Source: an uncultured Sutterella sp.
GTDB taxonomy: Bacteria > Pseudomonadota > Gammaproteobacteria > Burkholderiales > Burkholderiaceae_F
Length of the DNA: 64,000 bases
Direction: 5' to 3'
NCBI GenBank assembly: GCA_900542805.1
Contig: UQOW01000004.1
Span: 1-64,000 of the forward strand
Positions 16,995 through 26,330 of the stretch are shown here, piece by piece; position 1 is the stretch's first letter; each line of letters begins with the position of its first letter. A program made the position numbers and the translations under genes. Under the pieces are notes generated by a model that made no database searches, was not told where the DNA came from, and was given only the letters and a program-made list of their open reading frames with translations.

Positions 16995-17701
16995 TTGTGA
17001 CTCCTTAAAGCCGTTTCCAATGCCACGAGTGCTTTTGCGGCCGCTTGCTGCTCAGCCGCACGTCGGCTTGTGCCGGAGCCGTACTCACAGATGGAAAAAC
17101 GCCCAATGCGGCAAGCGCAGCGAAACGTCAGGGCGTGGGCCGCACCCTCGCTATCGACGATAGTGTATTCAGGTAGGTCCATGTGCCGCGCCTGCAACGC
17201 CTCCTGAAGACGCGTCTTCGCGTCTTTACTCAAGCGCTCGGGCGTAATCGCCCCGGCAGATAAAATCGGCTCGTACAAGCGCAGTATGACGCGCTCGGCC
17301 TGCTCGAAATCCGAATCGAGGAAGATGGCTCCGAAAACCGCTTCACAGGCGTCGGCCATAATCGATGGACGTGTGGCGCCTCCCGTATGCAATTCCCCTT
17401 CTCCGAGACGAATATAGGAGCTGATTTCGATAGCCCGTGCAATTTCATCCAGTGTTTTCTCGCACACGAAATTGGCACGAACACGCGAAAGCACGCCTTC
17501 GTTAAAGTGCTTGTCGCGCAAAAACAGGCTGTGTCCGACGGCACAATTTAAAACGGAATCTCCTAAAAACTCCAAGCGCTCGTTGTGTTCGGCTCCGAAG
17601 CTTCGGTGCGTTAACGCACGCTTCAGAAGTGATTTGTTTTTAAAAACATACCCGATGCGCTGCTCTAAAAGTGCCGGATCGCGTAACTGTCTTTCCTGCA
17701 T
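16991..17701 (-). CDS. rnc: Ribonuclease III
   Basis: A 236-residue RNase III: the signature HNERLEFLGDSVL (catalytic Glu/Asp) and the second acidic site DACEAVFGAIFLDS, then a double-stranded RNA-binding domain (residues about 160-230, ending GSGTSRRAAEQQAAAKAL). It processes rRNA precursors and structured leaders. It follows lepB by 24 bases and overlaps era by 4. Confidence 0.97.
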   Translation of the reverse strand: MQERQLRDPALLEQRIGYVFKNKSLLKRALTHRSFGAEHNERLEFLGDSVLNCAVGHSLFLRDKHFNEGVLSRVRANFVCEKTLDEIARAIEISSYIRLGEGELHTGGATRPSIMADACEAVFGAIFLDSDFEQAERVILRLYEPILSAGAITPERLSKDAKTRLQEALQARHMDLPEYTIVDSEGAAHALTFRCACRIGRFSICEYGSGTSRRAAEQQAAAKALVALETALRSHK

Positions 17702-17725
17702 CGTCTGTTTTCCCCCGAAAGCGAT

Positions 17726-18616
17726 TTATCGGAACGAACCGACACGACTGAAGTCTGAAAAATTCGCCCAAATAAAGAAGGCTCGTCCGACAAGATTCTC
17801 ATCGGGAACAATGCCCCAGTAGCGACTGTCTTCACTGTTGTCACGGTTGTCACCCATGACAAAGTAACTGTCGGCCGGCACTCGGCACGTAAACCCGTTT
17901 TCTCGGTAACTGCACACCCGCAAAGCCGCCGGATACGGCCGCCCGTACAGCCCCGGTCCGCGGCTGTCGTCCACGGCCGTTTCATGCAGGACGCCGTCTA
18001 AGTTTTCCGTGGTTTTTGTCAGCGTGCGCATCGTATCGGGAGCCACCCAGTCAACGGGATCGGTTCTGACCATCTCTTTGCCGTTCACAAAAAGGCGCTT
18101 ATCGGTGTATTCGACGACATCGCCCGGAATCCCGACCACGCGCTTGATGTAGTCATACGAAGGATCGACCGGATAGCGAAACACAATCACGTCTCCGCGC
18201 TTGGGCGCGCCTAATGTCACCACCTTTTTGTTTACCACAGGAAGCCGCAGTCCGTATTCGTATTTATTGACGAGAATGAAATCTCCGATATGCAGTGTCG
18301 GGAGCATCGATCCGGACGGAATTCGAAACGGCTCGTAGGCAAAGGACCGGAAAAGGAACACCAGCAAAATCACCCAAAAAAGGCCTGCCGTATAGTCAAG
18401 CCACCAGGGCATACGAAGACGCGCCTTCACGCTCGCATCGCGCAGGGCAATCACGCGGGCATCCTTACGGGAAATTGCCTCGGCATTGGCCTCGTTAAAC
18501 TCCTCATAGACAGCCTTGGCTTCGGACTTGCGACGGGGTTTCCAAATCATGAGATCTAAGGCCCACATAATCCCCGTAAAGACGCTTAAGACCAAAAGAA
18601 GTAACGAAAAATTCAC
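17726..18616 (-). CDS. lepB: Signal peptidase I
   Basis: A 296-residue inner-membrane serine peptidase. Two N-terminal membrane helices (residues 3-24 and about 76-93) are followed by the nucleophile motif RIPSGSMLPTL (Ser103), the general-base motif DYIKRVVGIPGD (Lys158) and the GDNRDNSEDSRYWG box near the C-terminus. It cleaves signal peptides of exported proteins at the outer face of the membrane. It lies 12 bases after lepA, the usual lepA-lepB pair. Confidence 0.96.
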   Translation of the reverse strand: MNFSLLLLVLSVFTGIMWALDLMIWKPRRKSEAKAVYEEFNEANAEAISRKDARVIALRDASVKARLRMPWWLDYTAGLFWVILLVFLFRSFAYEPFRIPSGSMLPTLHIGDFILVNKYEYGLRLPVVNKKVVTLGAPKRGDVIVFRYPVDPSYDYIKRVVGIPGDVVEYTDKRLFVNGKEMVRTDPVDWVAPDTMRTLTKTTENLDGVLHETAVDDSRGPGLYGRPYPAALRVCSYRENGFTCRVPADSYFVMGDNRDNSEDSRYWGIVPDENLVGRAFFIWANFSDFSRVGSFR

Positions 18617-18628
18617 GGCATCTTCCCC

Positions 18629-20425
18629 TTATTTTTGTTCATCGGCGCGCAGAATCGACAGGAAGGCTTCCTGCGGGATTTCTACGCTTCCGACTTGCTT
18701 CATGCGTTTTTTGCCGGCTTTTTGTTTTTCCAAAAGCTTCTTTTTGCGCGTGATATCGCCGCCGTAGCACTTGGCAATCACGTCTTTGCGAAGTGCTTTG
18801 ACGTTTTCGCGCGCAATGATGTTGGCACCGATTGCCGCCTGAATGGCCACGTCATACATCTGACGCGGAATCAGGGATCGCAAGCGCACCACAACGTCGC
18901 GTCCGCGTGTTTTGGCCCCTGAGCGGTGAATAATCGAACTTAGCGCATCGACCTTGTCACCGTTAATCAGAATGTCAAGTTTGACGACATCGGCAGCACG
19001 GTACTCTTTAAATTCGTAATCCATCGAGGCGTAACCGCGCGTAATCGATTTCATCTTATCGAAAAAGTCGAGCACGATTTCCGAAAGCGGCAAGTCATAC
19101 GTCAAATGCACCTGACGACCGTGGTACGCAAGGTTGGTCTGAACCCCGCGCTTATCCTGACACAGTTTCATGACGGCTCCGACATACTCGTGCGGCACGA
19201 AAATCGTCACCGATTCAATGGGCTCGCGAATTTCGGCAATCTTATCGGGGCTCGGAAGCTTACTCGGATTTTCCACGCGTACCACTTCGCCGTTTGTCAT
19301 CAACACTTCATAGACAACGGACGGAGCCGTGGTAATGAGATTCATGTCGTATTCGCGCTCAAGTCGCTCTTGGACAATGTCCATATGCAGGAGCCCGAGG
19401 AACCCGGCCCGGAATCCGAATCCGAGGGCCTGCGAAACTTCGGGCTCGAACTTTAAGGCCGCATCATTCAGTTGTAGCTTTAAAAGTGCCTCGCGCAAGG
19501 CGTCGTACTGATTGGATTCGACCGGATACAGTCCGGCAAAAACCTGAGGTTTGACTTGTCTGAAACCCGGAAGCGGTTTCGTGGCTCCGCGCACGGCGTG
19601 CGTAATCGTATCGCCCACTCGGGCATCTTTGAGTTCCTTGATTCCCGAAACAACGTATCCGACATCGCCGGCACTTAAGTGCTCGCGTTTTTGCGCTTTG
19701 GGCGTGAACACACCGACTTGTTCGACAAGGTGGTTGGCGCCCGTTGCCATGAGCATGATTTTGTCTTTCGGATAAATGGTGCCGTTGACAACGCGCACGA
19801 GAGTAACAATCCCGACGTAGTTATCAAACCAGCTGTCGATAATCAGGGCCTGAAGCGGCGCATTCGGATTGCCTTTCGGAGCCGGAATATCCCGCACAAC
19901 GCGTTCGAGAATCTGATCGATTCCCATCCCAGTTTTGGCCGAACACAAGACGGCATCAGTGGCATCGATTCCGATAACATCTTCGATTTCTTCGGCAGCG
20001 GCCACCGGGTCGGCGCTCGACAAATCCATCTTGTTTAAAACCGGAAGAACCGTCACCCCGAGATCAATGGCCGTGTAGCAGTTAGCCACCGTTTGTGCTT
20101 CCACACCTTGTGTGGCGTCGACAACGAGCAGTGCTCCTTCGCAAGCCGAAAGCGAACGGCTCACTTCGTAAGAAAAGTCCACGTGCCCGGGAGTGTCGAT
20201 TAAATTTAATTCATAGGTCTTGCCGTCTTGAGCCTTGTACTTAAGGCTTGCCGTCTGCGCTTTAATCGTAATGCCGCGTTCTCGTTCCAGGTCCATGCTG
20301 TCTAAGACCTGCTCGCTCATTTCACGGCCGGAAAGGCCTCCGCAGCGCTCGATGAGTCGATCGGCTAACGTCGATTTGCCGTGATCGATGTGTGCGATAA
20401 TTGAAAAATTACGTATGTTGTCCAT
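18629..20425 (-). CDS. lepA: Elongation factor 4 (LepA)
   Basis: A 598-residue ribosome-associated GTPase. G1 AHIDHGKST, switch [12 protein letters not shown] and the LepA-specific C-terminal domain ([20 protein letters not shown]; ending [20 protein letters not shown]) are all present. It is first in a minus-strand run of eight closely spaced genes (lepA-lepB-rnc-era-recO-nagZ-pncB-endA), so the main promoter should be in 20426-20560. Confidence 0.97.
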   Translation of the reverse strand: MDNIRNFSIIAHIDHGKSTLADRLIERCGGLSGREMSEQVLDSMDLERERGITIKAQTASLKYKAQDGKTYELNLIDTPGHVDFSYEVSRSLSACEGALLVVDATQGVEAQTVANCYTAIDLGVTVLPVLNKMDLSSADPVAAAEEIEDVIGIDATDAVLCSAKTGMGIDQILERVVRDIPAPKGNPNAPLQALIIDSWFDNYVGIVTLVRVVNGTIYPKDKIMLMATGANHLVEQVGVFTPKAQKREHLSAGDVGYVVSGIKELKDARVGDTITHAVRGATKPLPGFRQVKPQVFAGLYPVESNQYDALREALLKLQLNDAALKFEPEVSQALGFGFRAGFLGLLHMDIVQERLEREYDMNLITTAPSVVYEVLMTNGEVVRVENPSKLPSPDKIAEIREPIESVTIFVPHEYVGAVMKLCQDKRGVQTNLAYHGRQVHLTYDLPLSEIVLDFFDKMKSITRGYASMDYEFKEYRAADVVKLDILINGDKVDALSSIIHRSGAKTRGRDVVVRLRSLIPRQMYDVAIQAAIGANIIARENVKALRKDVIAKCYGGDITRKKKLLEKQKAGKKRMKQVGSVEIPQEAFLSILRADEQK

Positions 20426-20667
20426 GTGCTACCTACGCGAAACCATCCCGCATCAAAACGCGAGTTTCGCGACATCAAAGGACTCGCGTCAGGGGGCGGA
20501 AAACCACCGTCCTCTCGCGCCAAGCCTCTTAGTTGAAAGTGTCGAAATTCTATCATGCAAAGGGTCGTTTCCTTCCTGCAAAACCTCGCGTCGGATGCCC
20601 GAAATCTCTCGCCGTTTCGCAAAACCCGTTACACTTTCGTTTCCCTTTGAGAATCAATGCATCGGTC

Positions 20668-21858
20668 ATGACAGTCAAAATTGTAAAAAGTCTTTTCTCG
20701 GTATCTGAGCCCGACTCCGGGCGCGACACCCTTCTTACCCTGGCTTACCGAGCTAACGACTCCACGTCAGACGTTGAAGATGCCTATTTGGACGGGAAAA
20801 TCAAAGCCCTTTGCAACATCGCACTCGATGCCTCCGAGGAATCGGATATTGAGGCCGCCTTAGCTCTTTTAAAAGACGAACCCGGAACAACCTATGATGA
20901 TTTTCTCTCGCTTGCTGAAGGATGCGCGGAGTCATACACGGATAAGGACGGCATCCATCTACTCGTTTTGGTTCCGATTCTCGCGTGGAGTCGGTACGAA
21001 ATCGTATGCGGAAAGATGCCAGATGCCGTTGCTTTAAAGGTTGCCTCGCTCTATCGCCTCTATTTTGCAGGGCCCGAGAGCCGCGTGACGGTCGGCAACA
21101 CCTTAATTTGCCCAGAACACATTCCCGAGCGCCTCGTCGAGGTGCGGCAACTTTTAAAGACCCTTTGCTCGGCAAAAAGAAAAACGGCGTTGGTCGATAC
21201 GTCCTACCTTGTTACGGAAAGTCCCGTGTCGGATTTTTCCGATGCGCGCTACATCGCGCTTTCGGTCAGCGCTCCCGATGCTTCTTGCCTTTTCGTCGAC
21301 CCACTGATCGACCACATCGAGCTATCGCGTCGCTTTATGGAGTTTTCTCTGAAAGTGCGGGAGGCTTTGCGTTTCTTTACAATCGGTAGCGTCATCGACG
21401 TGCAGTACCCGTCAGCCTTCTTTGCGGCATGGCGACAGACAGCTCTTGCCATGCGTGTCTTCGCCCTCAAAGCTCTGGTGCAATACGTTTGTGTCGATTC
21501 TCTGACGCCCGATGCCTTGATTGCAACGACGGCCGTCTTTTCGCTCGGCGAAGAAAACGGTCAAGGGCCGCAACCTGAGATTCGCATCGGTATCTCGCTC
21601 AAAAACAAACCCAACGCAGTCGTTGCCGGGGTTGTCTGGCCGTGTGAGGTTCCGGAACTTGAATCCACACAGGACTTTGCCGGGCAAATTCTTTTCTCTC
21701 AAGGCGTCAAATCCATCGTCGCTCACGATGTTCGTTTTCCCTTGGAGTGGTGCGAACACTGCGGTGCGCCGCTTTATGCTAATCCCGAAGGCTTTGTCAC
21801 GCACATCGAAAACCCGGACGAAGAAAGCTCCGGTCCCTTTGCTCCGACCTTAAATTAG
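20668..21858 (+). CDS. DUF2863 family protein
   Basis: A 396-residue protein resembling the DUF2863 family of Burkholderiales, mainly through GIHLLVLVPILAWSRYEI and the helical N-terminal region; function unknown. A CxxC pair near the C-terminus (CEHCGAPLYANPEG) looks like half a zinc ribbon. No signal peptide or membrane helix is evident. ATG 20668 was chosen because the in-frame extension upstream starts from a TTG with no homology-like content; no strong Shine-Dalgarno marks either. It is divergent from lepA and followed by a terminator. Confidence 0.7.
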   Translation: MTVKIVKSLFSVSEPDSGRDTLLTLAYRANDSTSDVEDAYLDGKIKALCNIALDASEESDIEAALALLKDEPGTTYDDFLSLAEGCAESYTDKDGIHLLVLVPILAWSRYEIVCGKMPDAVALKVASLYRLYFAGPESRVTVGNTLICPEHIPERLVEVRQLLKTLCSAKRKTALVDTSYLVTESPVSDFSDARYIALSVSAPDASCLFVDPLIDHIELSRRFMEFSLKVREALRFFTIGSVIDVQYPSAFFAAWRQTALAMRVFALKALVQYVCVDSLTPDALIATTAVFSLGEENGQGPQPEIRIGISLKNKPNAVVAGVVWPCEVPELESTQDFAGQILFSQGVKSIVAHDVRFPLEWCEHCGAPLYANPEGFVTHIENPDEESSGPFAPTLN

Positions 21859-21864
21859 CAAATC

Positions 21865-21899
21865 GGGGCCCGCAATAGGCCCCTCGGATTTCCGTTTTT
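21865..21899 (+). terminator. Terminator after the DUF2863 gene
   Basis: GGGGCC (21865-21870) pairs with GGCCCC (21878-21883) over a 7-base loop, followed downstream by a T-rich tail ending TTTTT at 21895-21899. Confidence 0.55.
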
Positions 21900-21913
21900 C
21901 CCGGCCAGAAATG

Positions 21914-21946
21914 CAAAACCCCCGAAGAGCACACCCTTCGGGGGTT
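21914..21946 (-). terminator. Terminator of the second TRAP operon
   Basis: A 10-bp perfect stem (AACCCCCGAA 21917-21926, TTCGGGGGTT 21937-21946); on the minus strand it runs into TTTT then a mixed tail. It lies 23 bases after the dctM stop. Confidence 0.75.
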
Positions 21947-21968
21947 GGGACTTAGCAGGGAAAAACTC

Positions 21969-23258
21969 CTAGAGTTCGCCCATGAGCCACTTCATCGGGA
22001 TGATCGAGATCTTCGGGAAGACCGTCAGCGTAATCAACACGACGATTTCCGTAATGATGAAGGGAACCAATTTCTGGACCAATTCAACGAAACGGATGCT
22101 GCCGATTCCGCACACAACGTACAGAATCGTTCCGACCGGAGGCGTAATCACGCCGATACCCAAGTTCAAAATGAAGATCAGACCGAAGTAGTACGGATCA
22201 ATACCTGCCTTCAAAATCAAGGGATAAAGAACCGGAGCAAAGATGAGCACGTTCGGGGTCAAGTCCATCACCATTCCGAGAAGGAACAGGAAGAAGTTGA
22301 TCACGAGCATGAGCATGAGCGGGCTGTGGAGCAACGGCTCGAAAAGCCAAACGATTTGCTGCGGAATCTGAGCGAGCGTAATAAAGAAGCCCACGGCAGA
22401 AGCACCCGTCACGATTAACATGACGGCTGCCGTCGTACGCGCAGAACGAGCGGAGACCTCGAGTAAATCGTACGGCTTCATTTCGCGGTAGTAGAGCAAG
22501 CACACGACGATGGCATACACAGCCGCGAAGGCACCGCCTTCGGTCGGAGTGAACACACCGAAACGAATACCGCCTAAGAGCAGAACCGGGAGCAAGAAGG
22601 CCGGCCAAGCATCCAAGCAAATCTTAATCTTTTCTTCACGGGTGAATCGAATGGTTTCGTTGTAGCCGTCCTTGCGAACGATGAAGAACCAGCAAACACA
22701 CAACGCAAAACCGATAAACAGACCCGGGAACAGGCCGATCATGAACAACTTGGTGATTGAAAGACCGCCGACGGTCGCACCCAACATAATGAAGTTGGTT
22801 GACGGGGGAATAATCGGTCCGATAATAGCGCCGGAAGCAATAACGGCACCGGCACGGCCCGGATTGTATCCGACATTCTTCATCATCGGCAGCAACAGAC
22901 CGCCGATAGCCGCTGCTTCCGCAACGGACGACCCCATCAAACCGGCAAAGATGATTGAGGCCACAATAGCCGCGTAGCCTAAACCGCCGCGAACGTGTCC
23001 GATCATTAACTGAGCCATCTGGACCACGCGGTAACTCAAACCGCCTTCCGTCATAATTTCACCGGCGAAGATGAAGAACGGGATGGCCATCAGAGGATAG
23101 TTATCAGCCGCGTCGACCATGGACGAGGCAATCATCATCGGATCCCACAGCCCGGAATGCGACATCAAGACGAGAGCACACAGAATCAAGACCACGCAAA
23201 TCGGAATACCGAGAGCGAGGAATAAAAAGAGGGAGCCCAAAAATAAAAACAGTTCCAT
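21969..23258 (-). CDS. dctM: TRAP transporter large permease DctM (second system)
   Basis: A 429-residue polytopic membrane protein of the DctM family: N-terminal LFLALGIPICVVLILC, PLMAIPFFIFAGEIMTEGG, the GSSVAEAAAIGGLLLPMMK segment and the LGIGVITPPVGTILYVVCG C-terminal motif. It follows dctQ by 12 bases. It differs clearly from the DctM at 2506-3780, so the two systems are not a recent duplication and should carry different substrates. Confidence 0.95.
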   Translation of the reverse strand: MELFLFLGSLFLFLALGIPICVVLILCALVLMSHSGLWDPMMIASSMVDAADNYPLMAIPFFIFAGEIMTEGGLSYRVVQMAQLMIGHVRGGLGYAAIVASIIFAGLMGSSVAEAAAIGGLLLPMMKNVGYNPGRAGAVIASGAIIGPIIPPSTNFIMLGATVGGLSITKLFMIGLFPGLFIGFALCVCWFFIVRKDGYNETIRFTREEKIKICLDAWPAFLLPVLLLGGIRFGVFTPTEGGAFAAVYAIVVCLLYYREMKPYDLLEVSARSARTTAAVMLIVTGASAVGFFITLAQIPQQIVWLFEPLLHSPLMLMLVINFFLFLLGMVMDLTPNVLIFAPVLYPLILKAGIDPYYFGLIFILNLGIGVITPPVGTILYVVCGIGSIRFVELVQKLVPFIITEIVVLITLTVFPKISIIPMKWLMGEL

Positions 23259-23270
23259 TGCGCTCTCTCC

Positions 23271-23810
23271 TTAAAGCGAATTGCTCGTATCAGGCGTGTC
23301 GGGAATGTCCTTCTTAATCTTCGGAGCGTAATCGCTCATCGGACGCTTCCACTCATGCCAGAGGTCACGAATCAAAATCAAAATAGCGCACAAAGCCATA
23401 ATCGGCAACGGGCCGTTAACGAACGTCATGTTCAAATCCGTCGAGACTGTATAGGTATCATAGGTTGTCAGGACGTGGTACAGACCGCCTTCGAACAAGA
23501 TGCACATGGCGAAAATCGCAAGCACAAGCGCAATCAAGTTCACATAGCGGCGAAGTTTGCCGTGCATCATTTCGACGAACATGTCGACGGCGATGTGGCG
23601 ACGGCGGTAAAAAGCCTCGACACCACCGAAGAAGGTGATATACATGAAGAGGTACCGAGACCACTCTTCACTGGGGGCAAAGGACGAATGGAACACATAA
23701 CGCAAGAACGCATTATAGAAAACAAGTCCAATCATCCCTAAAAACACTACGGCGCAAAAGATTTCGAATCCTTTTTCAGCCCAGTGTTTCTTAGGTTGGG
23801 TGTTTGACAT
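23271..23810 (-). CDS. dctQ: TRAP transporter small permease DctQ (second system)
   Basis: A 179-residue membrane protein with four hydrophobic segments; the DctQ signature is SEEWSRYLFMYITFFGGVEA followed by RRRHIAVDMFVEMM. The C-terminal tail is acidic and soluble. It is separated from the binding-protein gene by 112 bases containing a strong hairpin, and is 12 bases ahead of dctM. Confidence 0.93.
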   Translation of the reverse strand: MSNTQPKKHWAEKGFEIFCAVVFLGMIGLVFYNAFLRYVFHSSFAPSEEWSRYLFMYITFFGGVEAFYRRRHIAVDMFVEMMHGKLRRYVNLIALVLAIFAMCILFEGGLYHVLTTYDTYTVSTDLNMTFVNGPLPIMALCAILILIRDLWHEWKRPMSDYAPKIKKDIPDTPDTSNSL

Positions 23811-23859
23811 CGGAAAGTCCCTTGATGGAAATACTACTAATACTGCTTTGAGAACCGCT

Positions 23860-23889
23860 CAGTGAAAGGGCCGGATGGCCCTTTCACTG
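23860..23889 (-). other. 13-bp perfect hairpin between dctP and dctQ
   Basis: CAGTGAAAGGGCC (23860-23872) and GGCCCTTTCACTG (23877-23889) are perfect inverted repeats around a GGAT loop. On the minus strand no T-run follows. Such hairpins after a binding-protein gene commonly protect its mRNA and give more receptor than permease (established for other uptake operons); that role here is inference. Confidence 0.75.
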
Positions 23890-23922
23890 TTGGATTACAA
23901 CATCGATAAACCAGACAACGGA

Positions 23923-24930
23923 TTACTTGTACTTGGCAGCCGACTCAAGAATACGCTGCGCGTTGGGAGCGTACTGATTGGACTTCGGATCCGTAAACAT
24001 CGTCCAGGTCTTCACACCGGCCTGCTGAACGTGAGCGAGGAATTCCGGACTCGGTTCGGAAACCGTACCGCCGTGGGCCTTAATAACTTCGATGGCCTTG
24101 GCGTCGACTTCTTCAGCGAGCTTCCAGATGTCTTCAGCAGCCATGTGGGCAGCCTTCATAACCCATTCCTGATTCTGCTTATCAAGCTTCTTGAAGAACT
24201 TCTCGTTAATGAACAAGCAGTGAATCACGAGGATGTGGCCCGTCTTGGTGACGTAGGGAGCCTTTTCATACATCTTCTGAGATTCGATATCAGACAGGGG
24301 GCTGTCGCCGCCGTCGATAACGCCCTGGTCAAGAGCGGACGGAACTTCGGCGGAGGCCAACGGCTGAGCAGACAAACCGCAGTTCTTAACGAACGTCATA
24401 TAAAGCGGGATGTTGGGCGAACGCATACGCCAGCCCTGAACTTCCTTGACGCTGGTAATCGGCTTGGTCGAATAGAAGTGACGGAATCCGAGCGGGAAAG
24501 CGTTGAGCGTAATCAAACCGGACTTCTTGGTGAAGTTCTCGTTAATAATCTTGAAAGTTTCGCCGTTCATCGCGCGATGCGCATGAGCGTAGCTGTGGAA
24601 CATCATCGGTGTTTCAAGCATGGCCATGGCGGGCAGGAACTGAGAAACCTGTGTACCCGTTGCGCACATCTGAATCACACCGCGGCGTGTATCGGCAATG
24701 TACTTGTTTTCCTTGCCGAGCATGGAGTTCGGGTAAACCTGAACATCATACTTGTTGCCCGAGAGTTCGTTGAGATACTTGCCGAAAAGGTGCATACCGG
24801 TTGTTTCCGGTTCGCCTTCGGGTTTCATACCGGCAATCTTGATCACGACTTTGCCGGACGCGGCCAAGACGGGCATTGTGGCACCGACCAACAGACCGAG
24901 AGCGCAAACAGAAAGAACGAGACGCTTCAT
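23923..24930 (-). CDS. dctP: TRAP transporter substrate-binding protein DctP (second system)
   Basis: A 335-residue periplasmic receptor with a signal peptide (MKRLVLSVCALGLLVG, cleavage near VLAA-SGK). The core motif is GWRMRSPNIPLYMTFVKNCG with the ligand-binding Arg, and SALDQGVIDGGDSP. The start was set at the ATG at 24930 because it has GGAGG eight bases upstream; the in-frame extension to 24978 lacks one. It heads a minus-strand dctP-dctQ-dctM operon. A 16-base perfect palindrome lies about 80 bases upstream of the start. Confidence 0.94.
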   Translation of the reverse strand: MKRLVLSVCALGLLVGATMPVLAASGKVVIKIAGMKPEGEPETTGMHLFGKYLNELSGNKYDVQVYPNSMLGKENKYIADTRRGVIQMCATGTQVSQFLPAMAMLETPMMFHSYAHAHRAMNGETFKIINENFTKKSGLITLNAFPLGFRHFYSTKPITSVKEVQGWRMRSPNIPLYMTFVKNCGLSAQPLASAEVPSALDQGVIDGGDSPLSDIESQKMYEKAPYVTKTGHILVIHCLFINEKFFKKLDKQNQEWVMKAAHMAAEDIWKLAEEVDAKAIEVIKAHGGTVSEPSPEFLAHVQQAGVKTWTMFTDPKSNQYAPNAQRILESAAKYK

Positions 24931-25006
24931 GGTGGATTCCTCCAAATAGTTTTTTAAAAGCGTTGATTTAAGCAGCACGAACCCGTCTAGGTAAGGGTTC
25001 CTACTG

Positions 25007-25022
25007 AGATATACGTATATCT
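25007..25022. promoter_or_regulatory. 16-bp perfect palindrome, candidate operator of the second TRAP operon
   Basis: AGATATACGTATATCT is its own reverse complement. It lies 77 bases upstream of the dctP start. The GTATAC-like centre resembles operators of GntR-family regulators (known pattern with a TATAC half), but no such regulator is in the window. Confidence 0.5.
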
Positions 25023-25148
25023 GAGCGCGAAATTAACACTTTGTAACGGGTTTTGCAAGAAACAAACACGGGTACAACGAGTGGACTAGACCGTTTGTAG
25101 GGGTAACAGCCTGTTTTTTGGGAGAAAAAATTTTTTCAGACCACCTAT

Positions 25149-25171
25149 AAAAAAAGAGGACAAATCCTCTT
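25149..25171 (-). terminator. Orphan minus-strand terminator in the 365-base gap before the HAD gene
   Basis: AAGAGGA (25154-25160) pairs with TCCTCTT (25165-25171) over a CAAA loop; on the minus strand seven or so T residues follow. No gene is seen upstream on that strand, so it either ends a short transcript or belongs to a long leader of the TRAP operon. The rest of 24931-25295 shows no coding sequence. Confidence 0.5.
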
Positions 25172-25295
25172 GACATCTGCCATAGAGTGTGATTCGCCCC
25201 TAGCGGCATTGGACAGAGTTGTAGCATTTCGTTACGATTGCGCCGATTTAGTCTGTCTGCTGTTTTTTCAGCGATTATTTTCGTGAGGTAGTCCG

Positions 25296-26135
25296 ATGCT
25301 CAGAAAGCGCTGCATGGTTTTCGATATGGACGGAACAGTGTATCTCGGCCCCGTCCCGATTGAGGGAACCGTCAATTTTATTAAGAAGAACTGGGGGAGA
25401 ATTGATTTCCAATTCCTCAGCAACAACACATCCAAGTCGCCTGTGACCTACGTCAAACGGCTTAATTCGATGGGTATACCGGCCACGCTCAATCAAATCC
25501 TGACGCCGATTACCCCGCTCATCCATTATTTGAAGAGAGTCGGAATTAAGCGCGCCTATCTAGTCGGCAATACCGACTTTGTCACATGCATGAAAGAGCG
25601 CATGCCCGAATTGACCAATACAGCCGAAGGCGCCGAAGCGGTCATCCTGGCCTACGACACGGAATTGACGTACGAGAAAATTAAGACATCGGCTTTGCTG
25701 CTTTTGGATAAGAAAGTCGAATTTCTTGCCACGCATCCGGACTTCGTGTGCCCGACCGATGCCGGTCCCCTTCCCGATATCGGAAGTTTCATTCGCATGT
25801 ACGAAGCGGCCACGGGGCGCAGCCCGCAACGCATCTTCGGCAAGCCTTGTACGGAAGTGCTCGAGCCGGTTTTAAGTAAGTACGAGCGGAAAGATGTCTG
25901 TATGGTCGGCGACCGTCTGATGACCGATAAGGTTCTCGGAGAAAACGCCGGAATCGACTTTATTTTGGTGCTTTCCGGGGAAACCACCGAAGCCGATTTG
26001 CCGAAAGTGCACAAGCAGGAGCGTATAAAGGCTTTAAAACGCCTCTTTCATATCGGACCTGCCGACAAACGCCTGCCGCAAAAAACCTACATCCTGCCCG
26101 ATTTAGGTTCGCTTGTTTTCGAGGACGATAAGTAG
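25296..26135 (+). CDS. HAD-IIA (NagD-like) phosphatase
   Basis: A 279-residue haloacid-dehalogenase hydrolase. Motif I is FDMDGTVYLG (nucleophile and acid/base Asp), motif II LSNNTSKS, motif III the lysine of IFGKP, motif IV VGDRLMTDKVLG. The C2-type cap between motifs II and III marks subfamily IIA (NagD, PGP, 4-nitrophenylphosphatase). Start has GAGG seven bases upstream. It precedes glpD by 195 bases on the same strand; since some IIA enzymes dephosphorylate glycerol-3-phosphate, a link to glycerol-3-phosphate handling is possible but unproven. Confidence 0.88.
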   Translation: MLRKRCMVFDMDGTVYLGPVPIEGTVNFIKKNWGRIDFQFLSNNTSKSPVTYVKRLNSMGIPATLNQILTPITPLIHYLKRVGIKRAYLVGNTDFVTCMKERMPELTNTAEGAEAVILAYDTELTYEKIKTSALLLLDKKVEFLATHPDFVCPTDAGPLPDIGSFIRMYEAATGRSPQRIFGKPCTEVLEPVLSKYERKDVCMVGDRLMTDKVLGENAGIDFILVLSGETTEADLPKVHKQERIKALKRLFHIGPADKRLPQKTYILPDLGSLVFEDDK

Positions 26136-26196
26136 TTTTAAGGACGCGAGGCGATTGCATCGGAAACGATTTGCCGCCTAGTCGCTCGGATGAAAC

Positions 26197-26232
26197 AAAC
26201 TACTCCTTTCGGCTAGTCTAACTAGGTAGTTT
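26197..26232. promoter_or_regulatory. Nested dyad upstream of glpD
   Basis: AAACTAC (26197-26203) and GTAGTTT (26226-26232) flank an inner repeat CTAGT-CTA-ACTAG (26213-26225). Located about 100 bases before glpD, it could be an operator or a leader structure. No T-run follows. Confidence 0.4.
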
Positions 26233-26330
26233 CTGCTAAACTCGCCCCGTCCGCGCGCATAGAAGTTAGCGCGAATACATTGGGAATATTTTATTAATTC
26301 TTTGTCTCTAAAATCATTGGAAAAATTATC

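Noticed and set aside
20533..20667. 45-codon extension of the DUF2863 protein from a TTG
   Set aside because: Poor start codon, no ribosome binding site, and content unlike the family; ATG 20668 preferred.
23875..24957. 360-codon plus-strand frame
   Set aside because: Antisense to dctP, which has a signal peptide, Shine-Dalgarno and family motifs; the antisense product resembles nothing.
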